This document shows positions 9,201 through 13,038 of a stretch of DNA of 13,138 bases, piece after piece. This DNA is from an uncultured Oscillospiraceae bacterium (GTDB taxonomy: Bacteria; Bacillota; Clostridia; Oscillospirales; Oscillospiraceae), in NCBI GenBank assembly GCA_900762005.1, contig CAAFEV010000111.1, positions 1 through 13,138 on the forward strand, in the 5' to 3' direction. Positions within the stretch are counted from its first letter, which is position 1, and the number at the start of each line of letters is the position of its first letter. Both the position numbers and the translations under genes were made by a program. The notes beneath the pieces are model-generated. The model was given only the letters and a program-made list of their open reading frames with translations. It made no database searches and had not been told where the DNA came from.

Positions 9201-10864
9201 GTCGGCAGAGCAACCCCTGTTCCGCTGACAACACGGAGGGTTTTGAGCACCGGTCCGTTGGGGTATTGCAGGAAGGTCAGCGTGATATAAGCCGACATAT
9301 CCGCTGTCAGAGTAGCATTGCCGGTAACGGGAATGTTCGCGCCGATGGCGTAGGAGGTCGCGCCGTCGCTCCACTTTGCGCCGGTGTAGTCGCCGTAGGC
9401 AGGCGCGGCTACGGTTGCCGTTGTGCTCTGCTCAACCAGCTCGGTTTTAATGATTGCGCCGTCTTCATCGGCAAAGCTGACAAGCCAATATTCGGTATTC
9501 GCAGCGAAGATGGGGTACAGCTCGCTGTCGTCGGCATAATTATAGGTGTGCATTAGACCCGGAATATATACAGCACCGTCTTGTGCCTGCCATGCGACAA
9601 ACTTCTTGCCTTCGGGTGCGGTGCCGTTAAACGGCTGCACTCTGAATTCGGTATCACCGTATGTAACTACCTGCGCAGTGTAAGTGCCGCCGTCAGAGGT
9701 ATTATAGTCTACATTGTAGGATTTCTTTTCATAGTGCGCGGTGTAGGTTAGGTCGGCATCGCCCATTTGGGCGGCAACCGTGTCCCATGTGCCGGTATGA
9801 CCGATTTTCTCGGGAAGAGCCGGCGTGACAATCAAGTCGCCCTCGGCAAGCTCGTAGCTTGCAACCAGATAGCCATCGGCATAGAAGCTGACCGTATGGG
9901 TCGGAACAGCGGGCGCAGCAGCGGGCGCGGTAAAGCGCACGACAGCACCGTCGGCTGCCGCAGCAGCGGCGTCGGCGTCATAGGTCCAGTCGGCAGCCGT
10001 TGTGCCGGTCGGGAAGGCCGGCAGCTCGCCTGCTTCCGTTTTGACTAAGTCGGTAACATAGCCGTCGGCATTGATAAAGGCGGCGTAGTAATAGTTCGAC
10101 GGCACCGCTGCCGGAGTATAGGGCTGATAGACCAGCCGGGAGGCAAAGGGCACCTCGGTGCCGGCGATGACATACTTTGCATTCACCGCGGTTTGTGAGT
10201 CGGTGTAAACGCGGTAAAGCATCGCATCCTCGGGCAGCGTTGCTGTATAACGCCCCCTGGCATAATATGACCCTAAGACAGTGCCTCCGACTGCGCCGGC
10301 TCTAACGGTCTCTCCGTTAACAATACTATCGCCCTTGCGGCAGAAGAAGGAGACGCTATTTTGAAAAGAGAAGGTCACCGTTGTTGCAGTGTTTTTGAAC
10401 TCTAGCCATTCGCCGCCGTCTGCCGAGAAATAATAGCGAATCTGTTCCTCGCCTGCCGGCTCTGTGCCGCAGAGCGACGTCAGCTGGTTGCCCTGCGCAC
10501 TGATAGAATAGCCGTTCGACATATATTCGGCATCTGCCGTATTAACCACCGTCCAGTCCGCAGAAGGCTCGGCTTGCGTATAGGACAGGAGCACCTGATA
10601 GGTTTTGCTCAGGTCTAAGTTCTCCGGGATGGTGATGGTGAGCACGCCGTCGCTGAGCGTTACAGCAGCATCCGGATACTCTGTTCTGGTGCCGTCCCAA
10701 ACCGATAGGTTTGTGCTGTAGAGCTCGCCGCGCGTGTACTCTGCTACGCCGTCGGCAAAGCGCGCCGTCTCATACGGCAGCGTAAAGGTGATTTGATTAT
10801 TGACAGCTGCCGCAAGGGGAATGTCATAATTCCAATGACTTAAAACTCGCGCCGACATGTGCAC
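245..10864 (-). CDS. Giant InlB-repeat surface protein with three SLH domains (body frame)
   Basis: This 3539-codon open frame encodes a probable wall-anchored, fibre-like protein, plausibly an adhesin. Residues 1-320 form a non-repetitive beta-rich N-terminal region. Residues ~322-822 hold InlB B-type (Flg_new, Listeria-Bacteroides) repeats, with ends such as Y-T-A-V-W-E in later copies. Residues ~905-1437 alternate B-type and divergent B-repeat modules, ~1437-2067 are mostly B-type, and ~2067-3350 are mostly divergent modules ending in motifs like Y-T-F-T-M-P-A. I count about 20 of the first kind and 17 of the second. Three SLH domains end the protein (~3354-3402, 3415-3464, 3482-3531), with TRAE-like motifs DRAM, TRQE and SRAQ; these normally bind pyruvylated wall polymer. 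The listed start is a GTG directly after an in-frame TGA at 10879-10877. It has no ribosome-binding site and no signal peptide, so it is almost certainly not the true start. The real start is at 10979, in another frame. Corrected length would be about 3577 residues. The ligand is unknown. Confidence 0.9.
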   Translation of the reverse strand: MHMSARVLSHWNYDIPLAAAVNNQITFTLPYETARFADGVAEYTRGELYSTNLSVWDGTRTEYPDAAVTLSDGVLTITIPENLDLSKTYQVLLSYTQAEPSADWTVVNTADAEYMSNGYSISAQGNQLTSLCGTEPAGEEQIRYYFSADGGEWLEFKNTATTVTFSFQNSVSFFCRKGDSIVNGETVRAGAVGGTVLGSYYARGRYTATLPEDAMLYRVYTDSQTAVNAKYVIAGTEVPFASRLVYQPYTPAAVPSNYYYAAFINADGYVTDLVKTEAGELPAFPTGTTAADWTYDADAAAAAADGAVVRFTAPAAAPAVPTHTVSFYADGYLVASYELAEGDLIVTPALPEKIGHTGTWDTVAAQMGDADLTYTAHYEKKSYNVDYNTSDGGTYTAQVVTYGDTEFRVQPFNGTAPEGKKFVAWQAQDGAVYIPGLMHTYNYADDSELYPIFAANTEYWLVSFADEDGAIIKTELVEQSTTATVAAPAYGDYTGAKWSDGATSYAIGANIPVTGNATLTADMSAYITLTFLQYPNGPVLKTLRVVSGTGVALPTLAEIPARTGWEKSTAILYPWKGNGYGYAAGGTTNPAPTTDTVYSFQGWTKATYRVFYALNAEGTTTMAQAQEVKYEESFTTRAFTGTVPDGKSFLGWKDGYGNIYLAETAYRYSYANNMNLIPVFADNTEYWIVNFIGEGGSYGTMLVKQAADAEVTLPTYAPYPGATWTKQGEVTEYSAGAAVPVTGDTAFMVKAPALCTVTFKAKDGSILKIEQLRAGESPTAPAAPVLPGHEFLGWHCADDAPDAVYDNDAIPAVAASRVYQAEYLAAAYTVTGTASCTISGGAVQSNVFGYGEQVTVTLTVPDGSELNFITATGAETDKAIPVVKVADNLFRFEMPAEDVNVAATFAEKTYRVIFKSEGTVLDIQEIAHGYYAVEPTPEREGYSLVGWIDQDGRESRPNEIPAITGDTILVAVWGENIYEINIAEPDVITTDKTNAAAGEIVNITVDDEYGYDTLYVLVKALNPATGEFDISVPVMHVDYEPAGFVGWQFTMPAANVLVLDGDTEHIYDVQFKDGSSLLSHQSIQFEGYAVEPTPEKAGWTLVGWNDGTDIYELGMLPEVLEDVIYTAVWEQNSYAILHVGADADSITDNAVDGKAVAGQSVTVTLTPPVGSDLNFITVVDADNNCIPVCKIGNLSFTFTMPASMVGIIAIYTPHIYDVQFKNDDATLLSHQSVAFENAPVEPVIEKEGYTLIGWDNGEAIYAPGDAPVATADVIYTAVWEAIDYNVWVLDENVTADKETAKLGEVVTVTVNPVEGYDSHYVIVFKDSNGNAIAVTRLDQGIYYPENVYQFTMPADSVYVVWAYAEHIYDIQFKDGETLVSHQDVPFGAMPQEPAIEKEGYTLIGWTDGEENFYAVGEIPEATADVIYTAVWEANLYNLTYYRGVEADESEYKCILELPDGTLVEFFNNDTFNMPTYVVADVPYGEQVELGKAFLPGYVFLYWKDEAGHRWDAGELFTMPEGGELLTAVWEEETMENCLVRFLNEGKLYDAYLAYVGTTQYIPETDPSEDGREFIGWEYDGYIYANDRVPEFLVVADENRDMVFTAVWSDYTYTVSFTGENVDLAPLTDVPYGEEIVLPAAPEREGFTFVAWVDVENGAFYGESALYTVKRDATLNAVWSEDAVEYAVKFFDEKGNLVDLLVVPAGEIITAPAYEQGRKDCTYVWVDEAAHLHYFEGEDITVNAFLNFRATKLDEATYPVTVEIIPDTIPTGAAAIDNDTYFMGDTVYVDITVPEGYVLKNVTAYGEGAEMLPVKDGLLTYIDGIALYFFEMPAAPIHVFVEFEEIPVGSTVVKFLSDGVLIDYRIVTRGTNGTTPETVPVKDGYTFLYWQSGSTIVGAGEPFAVAADAPDEMIFEAVWEQQSYMVSYDTLGGVPQPAPFDAVYGEQITLAAAPFLEGFRFVGWVEDSTGFLYGESATYTVKGVVSFTARWEIIPPEEYIVKFIDEDTNQIFGYEIVEEGETVTAPSGPSFSGLTFVAWEDEGGAQLLPGNQTQPIHADTVYVATYRVNTHSIFTATESCEIQPAAFGTPEVGSLITFSVNPIDRFTVTSVTISYMDGPALTVRTLTPDADGNYSFYMPDSDVTITAAAAQNVFSIFTRADANSSIDAPIYGVAGETVFFEAAATNPDYELNNVIVVTANESIIPVIRIDSVDGTVLYAFEMPAADVRILTSTVKAEYTVTYLDSDNTLLGIVPVNSGEYAEAPEASKDGYVFDGWELLPSKAEFDPATDAVTENLIVRATYIGEPFTVAAGKADHVDYLQAECTIHTGNLNSSNLLLTEVLNAETGKTVYFTVAAEYDYVITDIAVVSAEGTDLVIAPVLREKRVEDNLVYYTYAFDMPAENVLIDVYTAPKFFKASVIEDIPEGGEYTINGYYTSNLMIPQGEEVVIAAVANEGYYVAGISGTYIDNLGNVAIIDGVFDDGSFTFTMIAKDVNIVIDYEPIIYGIDIQTSNAETYKPDASQNPAKVIESLDDALTSKGRIDLVDGALVDFTNAAEQVYKIPANGEAIIGERIAFTVTEYVGYDLDSVSVTYDNGEKTCPLTYKDGVYYFDMPADDVIITAIFVEETYKVYKDETAEAHGKVVMNGLSENSVSADYKDVVDVLVTPDDGYQIVNIYYVLGDGSVLDFDAAQYTAAATLTDALDTLQFITFHMPATDVMVYVEYAPIDYTIKDICEEATATYETPHTVGEQVSFETKANYGYIITGVYAINEFNGEKIALHTDSTNTVYGAEYFFTMPAAPVTIHVETIEDTYNVIYLDNGSFIAAEDVDYLDTADVAGHVADVVNGKPGYHFVGWISAEVQTPVTVPSVDNADFVIVAKTIIRAAYEKDEIDVLFKATENGTVTEKSTGNTAEYRLDTTVFGDKVTFTAEPAVGYVVDTVSVTSTNAEGYNLDIRYTVDGNAYTFTIPATFKSDIHDIQAEDVIVTVTFKKDAYTLTRADGCETDGTISVNGAVTTQTSFTYEYQDEVSITATPKPGYYVAGIVAKNADGSEKFEQLGTKPATDTAAGAPLTLSFKMPDCDLTYTVDYEKLDYSITTVFDATQGTVETAPANIAQLDDLVTVTVTPKVGYDLVSLTATYDNGESSLLLTEQADGTYTFTMPAQAMTVTAIFTESTYTANLTVIGEADATLNGYFTDNMTADYLDTVTINVAPALGWELVSITIDEGAIKVNEEIKPEGGNYTFTMPNKDVDITVRLEKTGFGMEAYALNFYEDGHGEVTLSPEDKACVGDRIVISADPDDGYRVKEVVVIDEYGYAVPVSFIGGTPGYIETYSFTMPAFNVKIFVYFEVQGSSFYTDVRTDFWFYEAVTFVTDRGYFKGITPELFAPYKNMDRAMFVTVLGRISDIDTSKFTGIAFTDVEAGSYYAPYVAWAAENDIVLGKSATIFDPHADITRQEMAAIMYRYCKYLGADMTLENQMFMDRYEDVGDISPWAAEYVKWAVGVGLIRGMSPTTIDPLGYASRAQVAQIIKNLCDKTFYQ
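815..4665 (-). repeat. C-terminal zone of divergent InlB B repeats (F-x-M-P-A modules)
   Basis: Residues about 2067-3350 are built mainly of units of about 90-110 residues. Each has an early V-T-V/I-T-x-x-P-x-x-G-Y strand and ends in an aromatic-x-F-x-M-P-A-x-D-V motif followed by a short beta strand, as in the divergent InlB B-repeat family (PF18998). Twelve of the 17 copies in the protein lie here. One copy has M-I-A in place of M-P-A (near 3400). One has an insertion after T-I-P-A (near 1950). Two B-type repeats are inserted near 4150 and 2430. Confidence 0.75.
4665..6555 (-). repeat. Central zone of InlB B-type repeats
   Basis: Residues about 1437-2067 hold about seven B-type repeats in series with endings such as T-A-V-W-E, N-A-V-W-S and T-A-R-W-E. 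Only one divergent module interrupts them, near 5350, with the motif F-F-E-M-P-A. Two copies share a G-F-x-F-V-x-W core followed by F-Y/L-Y-G-E-S-A and Y-T-V-K (near 5870-5950 and 4910-4990), which indicates internal duplication. Confidence 0.7.
6555..8147 (-). repeat. Tandem ~450-bp composite modules inside the giant gene
   Basis: Three full copies and one half copy of a two-part module (one InlB B-type repeat plus one divergent B repeat) run in tandem: about 8147-7673, 7672-7225, 7222-6770 and 6769-6555. Matching landmarks recur in frame. The segment for Y-T-A-V-W-E starts at 7482, 7032 and 6576, spacings of 450 and 456 bases. The segment for the L-L-S-H-Q-type motif is at 7624, 7174 and 6721, spacings of 450 and 453. 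The first copy is offset by 471. At 6573-6597 and 7479-7503 about 25 bases are identical. Such runs suit unequal recombination, and copy number may vary between strains. Confidence 0.8.
8400..9899 (-). repeat. N-terminal InlB B-type repeat zone of the giant protein
   Basis: Residues about 322-822 contain roughly seven degenerate B-type repeats. Each begins with a beta strand such as H-T-V-S-F or C-T-V-T-F, has a central F-x-G-W or F-V-A-W core, and ends in an aromatic or A-x-Y element. They are far less alike than the modules at 6555-8147. One pair, at about 9700-9500 and 9030-8820, shares the framework P-E/D-G-K-K/S-F followed by a Y-x-Y-A segment and the ending N-T-E-Y-W, suggesting an older duplication of a two-repeat unit. 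Confidence 0.7.
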
Positions 10865-10979
10865 AGACGTCGAGATTCAACGGTCCTATCGTTTTGGCGG
10901 ATGCCATTACCGGTAAGACGGAGAGCACCATGCACAGAATCAGAACGGTTGCAAGCGTGCGTTTAAAAATGTGCTTCAT
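10824..10979 (-). CDS. Signal-peptide exon-like fragment: true 5' end of the giant SLH gene, out of frame
   Basis: This 51-codon frame starts with ATG seven bases after a strong GAGGAGGA site. It encodes a classic Sec signal peptide: a basic start M-K-H-I-F-K-R, a hydrophobic core of about 15 residues, and the cleavage motif V-M-A-S-A before K. It then runs on to a TGA at 10826-10824, overlapping the body frame, which is open only below 10877. The body frame is one base downstream in phase, so a net +1 slip, a -2 slip, or a one-base indel between about 10824 and 10879 would join them. The only homopolymer there is a four-base A run at 10842-10845 (T on the coding strand). Removing one base there gives a continuous reading through G-A-S-L-S-H-W-N-Y-D. 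I see no convincing programmed frameshift signal. Best explanations are a sequencing or assembly error, or a real inactivating or phase-variable mutation. Confidence 0.8.
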   Translation of the reverse strand: MKHIFKRTLATVLILCMVLSVLPVMASAKTIGPLNLDVCAHVGASFKSLEL

Positions 10980-11202
10980 TTTTCTTCCTCCTCAATAGTG
11001 TGTTTTGCGGGATGTTTTCTTTTGGAAAACCGCCCGTGCTTTGGAAAATGTGCCGAGGGTCGGGACAGTGCGTTGCAGGGAAAGGGTGCTGCGGCTTTTG
11101 CCTGCCGTTGGGTCACGCAAAGACGCAATCCGGCAGACAAAATCGCCGGGTGCGGGAGCTTGTACCCTTTAAAAATGGGCATACCGCTCCTGCTATTGAT
11201 AC
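10980..11202 (-). promoter_or_regulatory. Long structured 5' leader of the giant SLH gene
   Basis: About 220 transcribed bases separate the predicted start of transcription from the ATG. Visible pairings, from the 5' end of the RNA, are as follows. A 36-base bulged hairpin at 11190-11155 has arms GGAGC/GCTCC outside and GTA-CCC/GGG-TAC inside. A CCGGC/GCCGG hairpin lies at 11149-11130. A GGC-AAAA-GCC tetraloop hairpin lies at 11102-11093, and CCGA-CCC-TCGG at 11063-11053. The leader contains a small open frame (11218-10976), but its start lies upstream of the predicted transcription start, so translation is unlikely. I compared it by eye with cyclic-di-GMP, cyclic-di-AMP, TPP and cobalamin riboswitch signatures and found no convincing match. 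The RNA class is therefore unassigned. Confidence 0.5.
10986..10993 (-). promoter_or_regulatory. Ribosome-binding site of the giant SLH gene
   Basis: GAGGAGGA lies six bases (A/G only) upstream of the ATG at 10979. It is the only strong Shine-Dalgarno sequence near the 5' end of the giant gene. It selects the signal-peptide frame rather than the GTG at 10864. Confidence 0.85.
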
Positions 11203-11208
11203 AGTTTG

Positions 11209-11237
11209 AGTTTACCACAGACTTCCCGCTTTGTCAA
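11209..11237 (-). promoter_or_regulatory. Sigma-A promoter of the giant SLH gene
   Basis: A perfect -35 TTGACA (11237 down to 11232) is followed by exactly 17 bases and a -10 TAAACT (11214 down to 11209), four of six consensus bases. The -10 is preceded by TG plus one base, an extended -10 element. Transcription should begin near 11202. This separates the giant gene from the peptidase gene upstream. Confidence 0.8.
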
Positions 11238-11311
11238 GCTTTTCCGATAAAACCACGGGCTTATTTTTAGTCATGTTATACGCCTTATTGCTTCGTGATA
11301 ATCGACATATT

Positions 11312-11329
11312 TTACAGTTCTTTCTGTAA
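11312..11329. repeat. Short inverted repeat in AT-rich spacer
   Basis: TTACAG and CTGTAA flank a six-base centre. The inverted repeat lies about 75 bases upstream of the -35 box of the giant gene, in an AT-rich stretch (11238-11422) where I see no other signal. It could be a binding site for a dimeric regulator or a chance palindrome. Confidence 0.25.
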
Positions 11330-11422
11330 GGTATCCGTATATTGTTATTGCATTATCCAGAGCTACTATATCTTGCATAAACAGGCACCTTTCACCTTAG
11401 TCTGCAAACGAGTGCAGGAAAT

Positions 11423-11466
11423 ATCGGCGGGAGGGACGGCCTGTTCCTGCCGTCCCTCCCGCCGAT
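11423..11466 (-). terminator. Perfect 18-bp hairpin after the SLH peptidase gene
   Basis: Two 18-base arms (11423-11440 and 11449-11466), almost entirely G+C, flank an eight-base loop. The hairpin starts 40 bases after the stop codon. The tail on the minus strand is ATTTCC rather than a long T run, so as an intrinsic terminator it is atypical. The very stable stem may instead act as a pausing or 3'-end-protecting structure. Confidence 0.65.
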
Positions 11467-11505
11467 TGTTGCGGCGTGGTATCACACCGATGCGGTTTCG
11501 TTCGT

Positions 11506-12693
11506 TTACTTTGCATTTTCGATATAACGGTAGAATATCGCCGCGACCTGTGCGCGGGTTGCGCTGTTTTTCGGGTTCAGATAGAGCTTGCCGCCGTCGG
11601 CAGAGCCGCCGACCAGTCCGGTTTCTATCGCCCATTGCAGCGCGTCCTTCGCCCATGCGCTTACCTTTTCGCCGTCCTCAAACCTTGTGAAGTCGGCATC
11701 CGCGCTTTTACCGTCTGCATAGCGGTAAAATATCGCGGCAAGCTGTTCCCTTGTAATCGCGCCGTCGGGGTTGAATTTGTCAGCGGAAACGCCTGTGACA
11801 ATGCCGTTTTCCGCCGCCCACGCGACCGCCGCTTCGTACCATTTGCCCGCCGCGACATCGGTAAAGGGGTAGCTTTTCGCTTCGGGAGCACCGGCGTACC
11901 GCCACAAAACCGTAACGAGCATGGCGCGGGTCATGGTGCCCTCGGGGTCGAATTTTTTCGCACCGATGCCGTTCATCAGCCCGTTTTCCGTCATATATTG
12001 CACGGCTTCGGCGTACCACGCAAGGGCGGATACATCGGAAAACGCGGTCGCGTTCGGGTCCTTTTCGCCGCAGCGGGTGCAAACGCCGTCCTGATAGCTG
12101 TGACCTAGGGCGTTGACATAGGTGTCGGTATTCTGCTCGCCGCAGATAATACATGAATGCGTCGTGTAGCCGTATTCCAGACAGGTCGGCGCGGTTACGG
12201 CATCCGTATAGTTGTGCAGGTGGTCGGCAGGATAACGAGTGAGCATATAATCCGCCGCTGCAACCTGCGCTGCCGTTATCTCGCGCCCCCAATGCACGGA
12301 GGAGTTGTAGTTCCCCTCAGCAAGAATCACGCTGTTTTCACGCACCTCTAACACAATCACCGTGTGTGAATCGTTGTTCATGCGTAATATGTCGCCGGCA
12401 CGCAGCATCGAAATGTCAACTGGCGAGAGCTTCCGCGCGGGCAAATCTCCGAATGCCGCGTCGCTGAGTAAAAAAGCAAAGCCCACACAGCCGTAGCCGC
12501 CCGTGTAAACGCCGCCCTTCCAGCCGTAGTAATTACTATTTGTCCATGTTGTCCCCTCGGGGTATTGCGCCTTGAGGGCAACCATTCTCGCGTATGCCTC
12601 TGCTTCAGTCGGAGCGGGATTAACGGCAGCCGCCGCCGTGCATAGTGTTATCAACAGGCAGCACGCAAGAAGAAACGCTGTAATTCTTTTCAT
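11506..12693 (-). CDS. Secreted papain-like (NlpC/P60- or CHAP-like) protein with three SLH domains
   Basis: The 395-residue product is probably exported and held on the wall, where it may cut peptidoglycan peptides. Residues 1-23 are a Sec signal peptide ending A-A-A before V. Residues ~30-155 resemble a papain-like fold: Cys69 in G-Y-G-C-V-G-F-A, a loop A-G-D-I-L-R, then His110 in S-H-T-V-I-V-L, and a possible third residue in A-E-G-N-Y-N (126-130). The usual D-C-S-G of NlpC/P60 is replaced by G-C-V-G, so family and activity are tentative. Residues ~158-210 form a linker with two CxxCG knuckles (Cys181/184 and Cys205/208), like a zinc ribbon. Three SLH domains follow (~217-262, 277-322, 336-384), with motifs TRAM, TREQ and TRAQ. 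The start is supported by GAGGA ten bases upstream and a perfect promoter. The SLH domains resemble those of the giant neighbour, suggesting both bind the same wall polymer. Confidence 0.85.
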   Translation of the reverse strand: MKRITAFLLACCLLITLCTAAAAVNPAPTEAEAYARMVALKAQYPEGTTWTNSNYYGWKGGVYTGGYGCVGFAFLLSDAAFGDLPARKLSPVDISMLRAGDILRMNNDSHTVIVLEVRENSVILAEGNYNSSVHWGREITAAQVAAADYMLTRYPADHLHNYTDAVTAPTCLEYGYTTHSCIICGEQNTDTYVNALGHSYQDGVCTRCGEKDPNATAFSDVSALAWYAEAVQYMTENGLMNGIGAKKFDPEGTMTRAMLVTVLWRYAGAPEAKSYPFTDVAAGKWYEAAVAWAAENGIVTGVSADKFNPDGAITREQLAAIFYRYADGKSADADFTRFEDGEKVSAWAKDALQWAIETGLVGGSADGGKLYLNPKNSATRAQVAAIFYRYIENAK

Positions 12694-12738
12694 CGGAAAG
12701 CCATCCTCTGTGTTTCGTTTTATTCAACAGACAGGCTT

Positions 12739-12767
12739 ATTATAACGGCAAGTGCCGCCCGTGTCAA
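12739..12767 (-). promoter_or_regulatory. Perfect-consensus sigma-A promoter of the SLH peptidase gene
   Basis: TTGACA (12767 down to 12762) and TATAAT (12744 down to 12739) are both exact consensus boxes with the ideal 17-base spacing. Transcription should begin near 12732, giving a leader of about 40 bases. The spacer contains an inverted repeat, CGGCA and TGCCG around AG (12746-12757), nearly centred between the boxes. A repressor or MerR-type regulator could use it, but this is not shown. Confidence 0.88.
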
Positions 12768-12805
12768 TCATCCATATCATGGAAACCACCGTCCCCATCC
12801 CTTGT

Positions 12806-12949
12806 CTCCGTAGGGCGGAGGCTTACCCGCAAGGGGTACGCCGCATCCGTAACGCTCGTTCCTCAACCGACAAGTCGGCATAAGTTCCGCTTGCCAAATC
12901 ACAGATTTGGAGCGTCACTTAGCTGACGGCTGCGCAGTGCTCCTGCCGT
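12806..12949. repeat. Palindrome-rich non-coding segment
   Basis: Within about 145 bases lie six short inverted repeats: CTCCG/CGGAG (12806-12820); TACCC/GGGTA extended by GGC/GCC with one mismatch (12820-12842); CCGAC/GTCGG (12867-12878); CCAAATC/GATTTGG around ACA (12894-12910); CGTCA/TGACG (12913-12928), itself enclosed by GGAGC/GCTCC (12909-12943); and the palindrome CTGCGCAG (12930-12937). No credible open frame crosses it. On the plus strand ACGG...CCGT (12926-12949) is followed by a T-rich tract (12949-12960), so it could end as a plus-strand terminator. It may be a structured RNA, a degenerate miniature mobile element or a genome-wide intergenic repeat. No clear terminal inverted repeats or target-site duplication were found. 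Confidence 0.45.
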
Positions 12950-12989
12950 TTTTTGTTTTTCTGCTACTCTCCGATTGATGTTTTAGACA

Positions 12990-13023
12990 CAAAAAAACAC
13001 CCACTCTTTCGAGTGAGTATTTT
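12990..13023 (-). terminator. Intrinsic terminator of a gene entering from the right
   Basis: On the minus strand, an eight-base stem (13017-13011 with 13006-13000) closed by a GAAA tetraloop is followed by GTGTTTTTTT. With the flanking A and T runs the stem extends to 13 pairs. Two positions pair as G-U on the minus strand but would be C-A mismatches on the plus strand. This asymmetry argues that the functional RNA is the minus one. Confidence 0.8.
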
Positions 13024-13038
13024 CTATGTTGGCGTTAT

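Noticed and set aside
10824..10835. Programmed +1 frameshift of the prfB type
   Set aside because: TTA followed by TGA C looks similar, but slippage would give poor tRNA re-pairing and there is no Shine-Dalgarno-like stimulator just upstream; an indel is simpler.
11093..11190. Known riboswitch class in the leader
   Set aside because: A GACGCAA-like string on the plus strand recalls cyclic-di-GMP-I aptamers, but it is on the wrong strand for the gene and the other conserved blocks are missing. No other class matched by eye.
10976..11218. 80-codon minus-strand frame in the leader of the giant gene
   Set aside because: Its ATG lies upstream of the predicted transcription start and inside the promoter region, it has no ribosome-binding site, and the region is better explained as a structured leader.
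11295..11690. 131-codon plus-strand frame beginning in the AT-rich spacer
   Set aside because: GTG start without a ribosome-binding site; it runs through the terminator hairpin into antisense of the peptidase gene.
11476..12108. 210-codon open frame on the plus strand
   Set aside because: Codon-aligned antisense shadow of the SLH peptidase gene, whose signal peptide, domains, promoter and ribosome-binding site are all on the minus strand.
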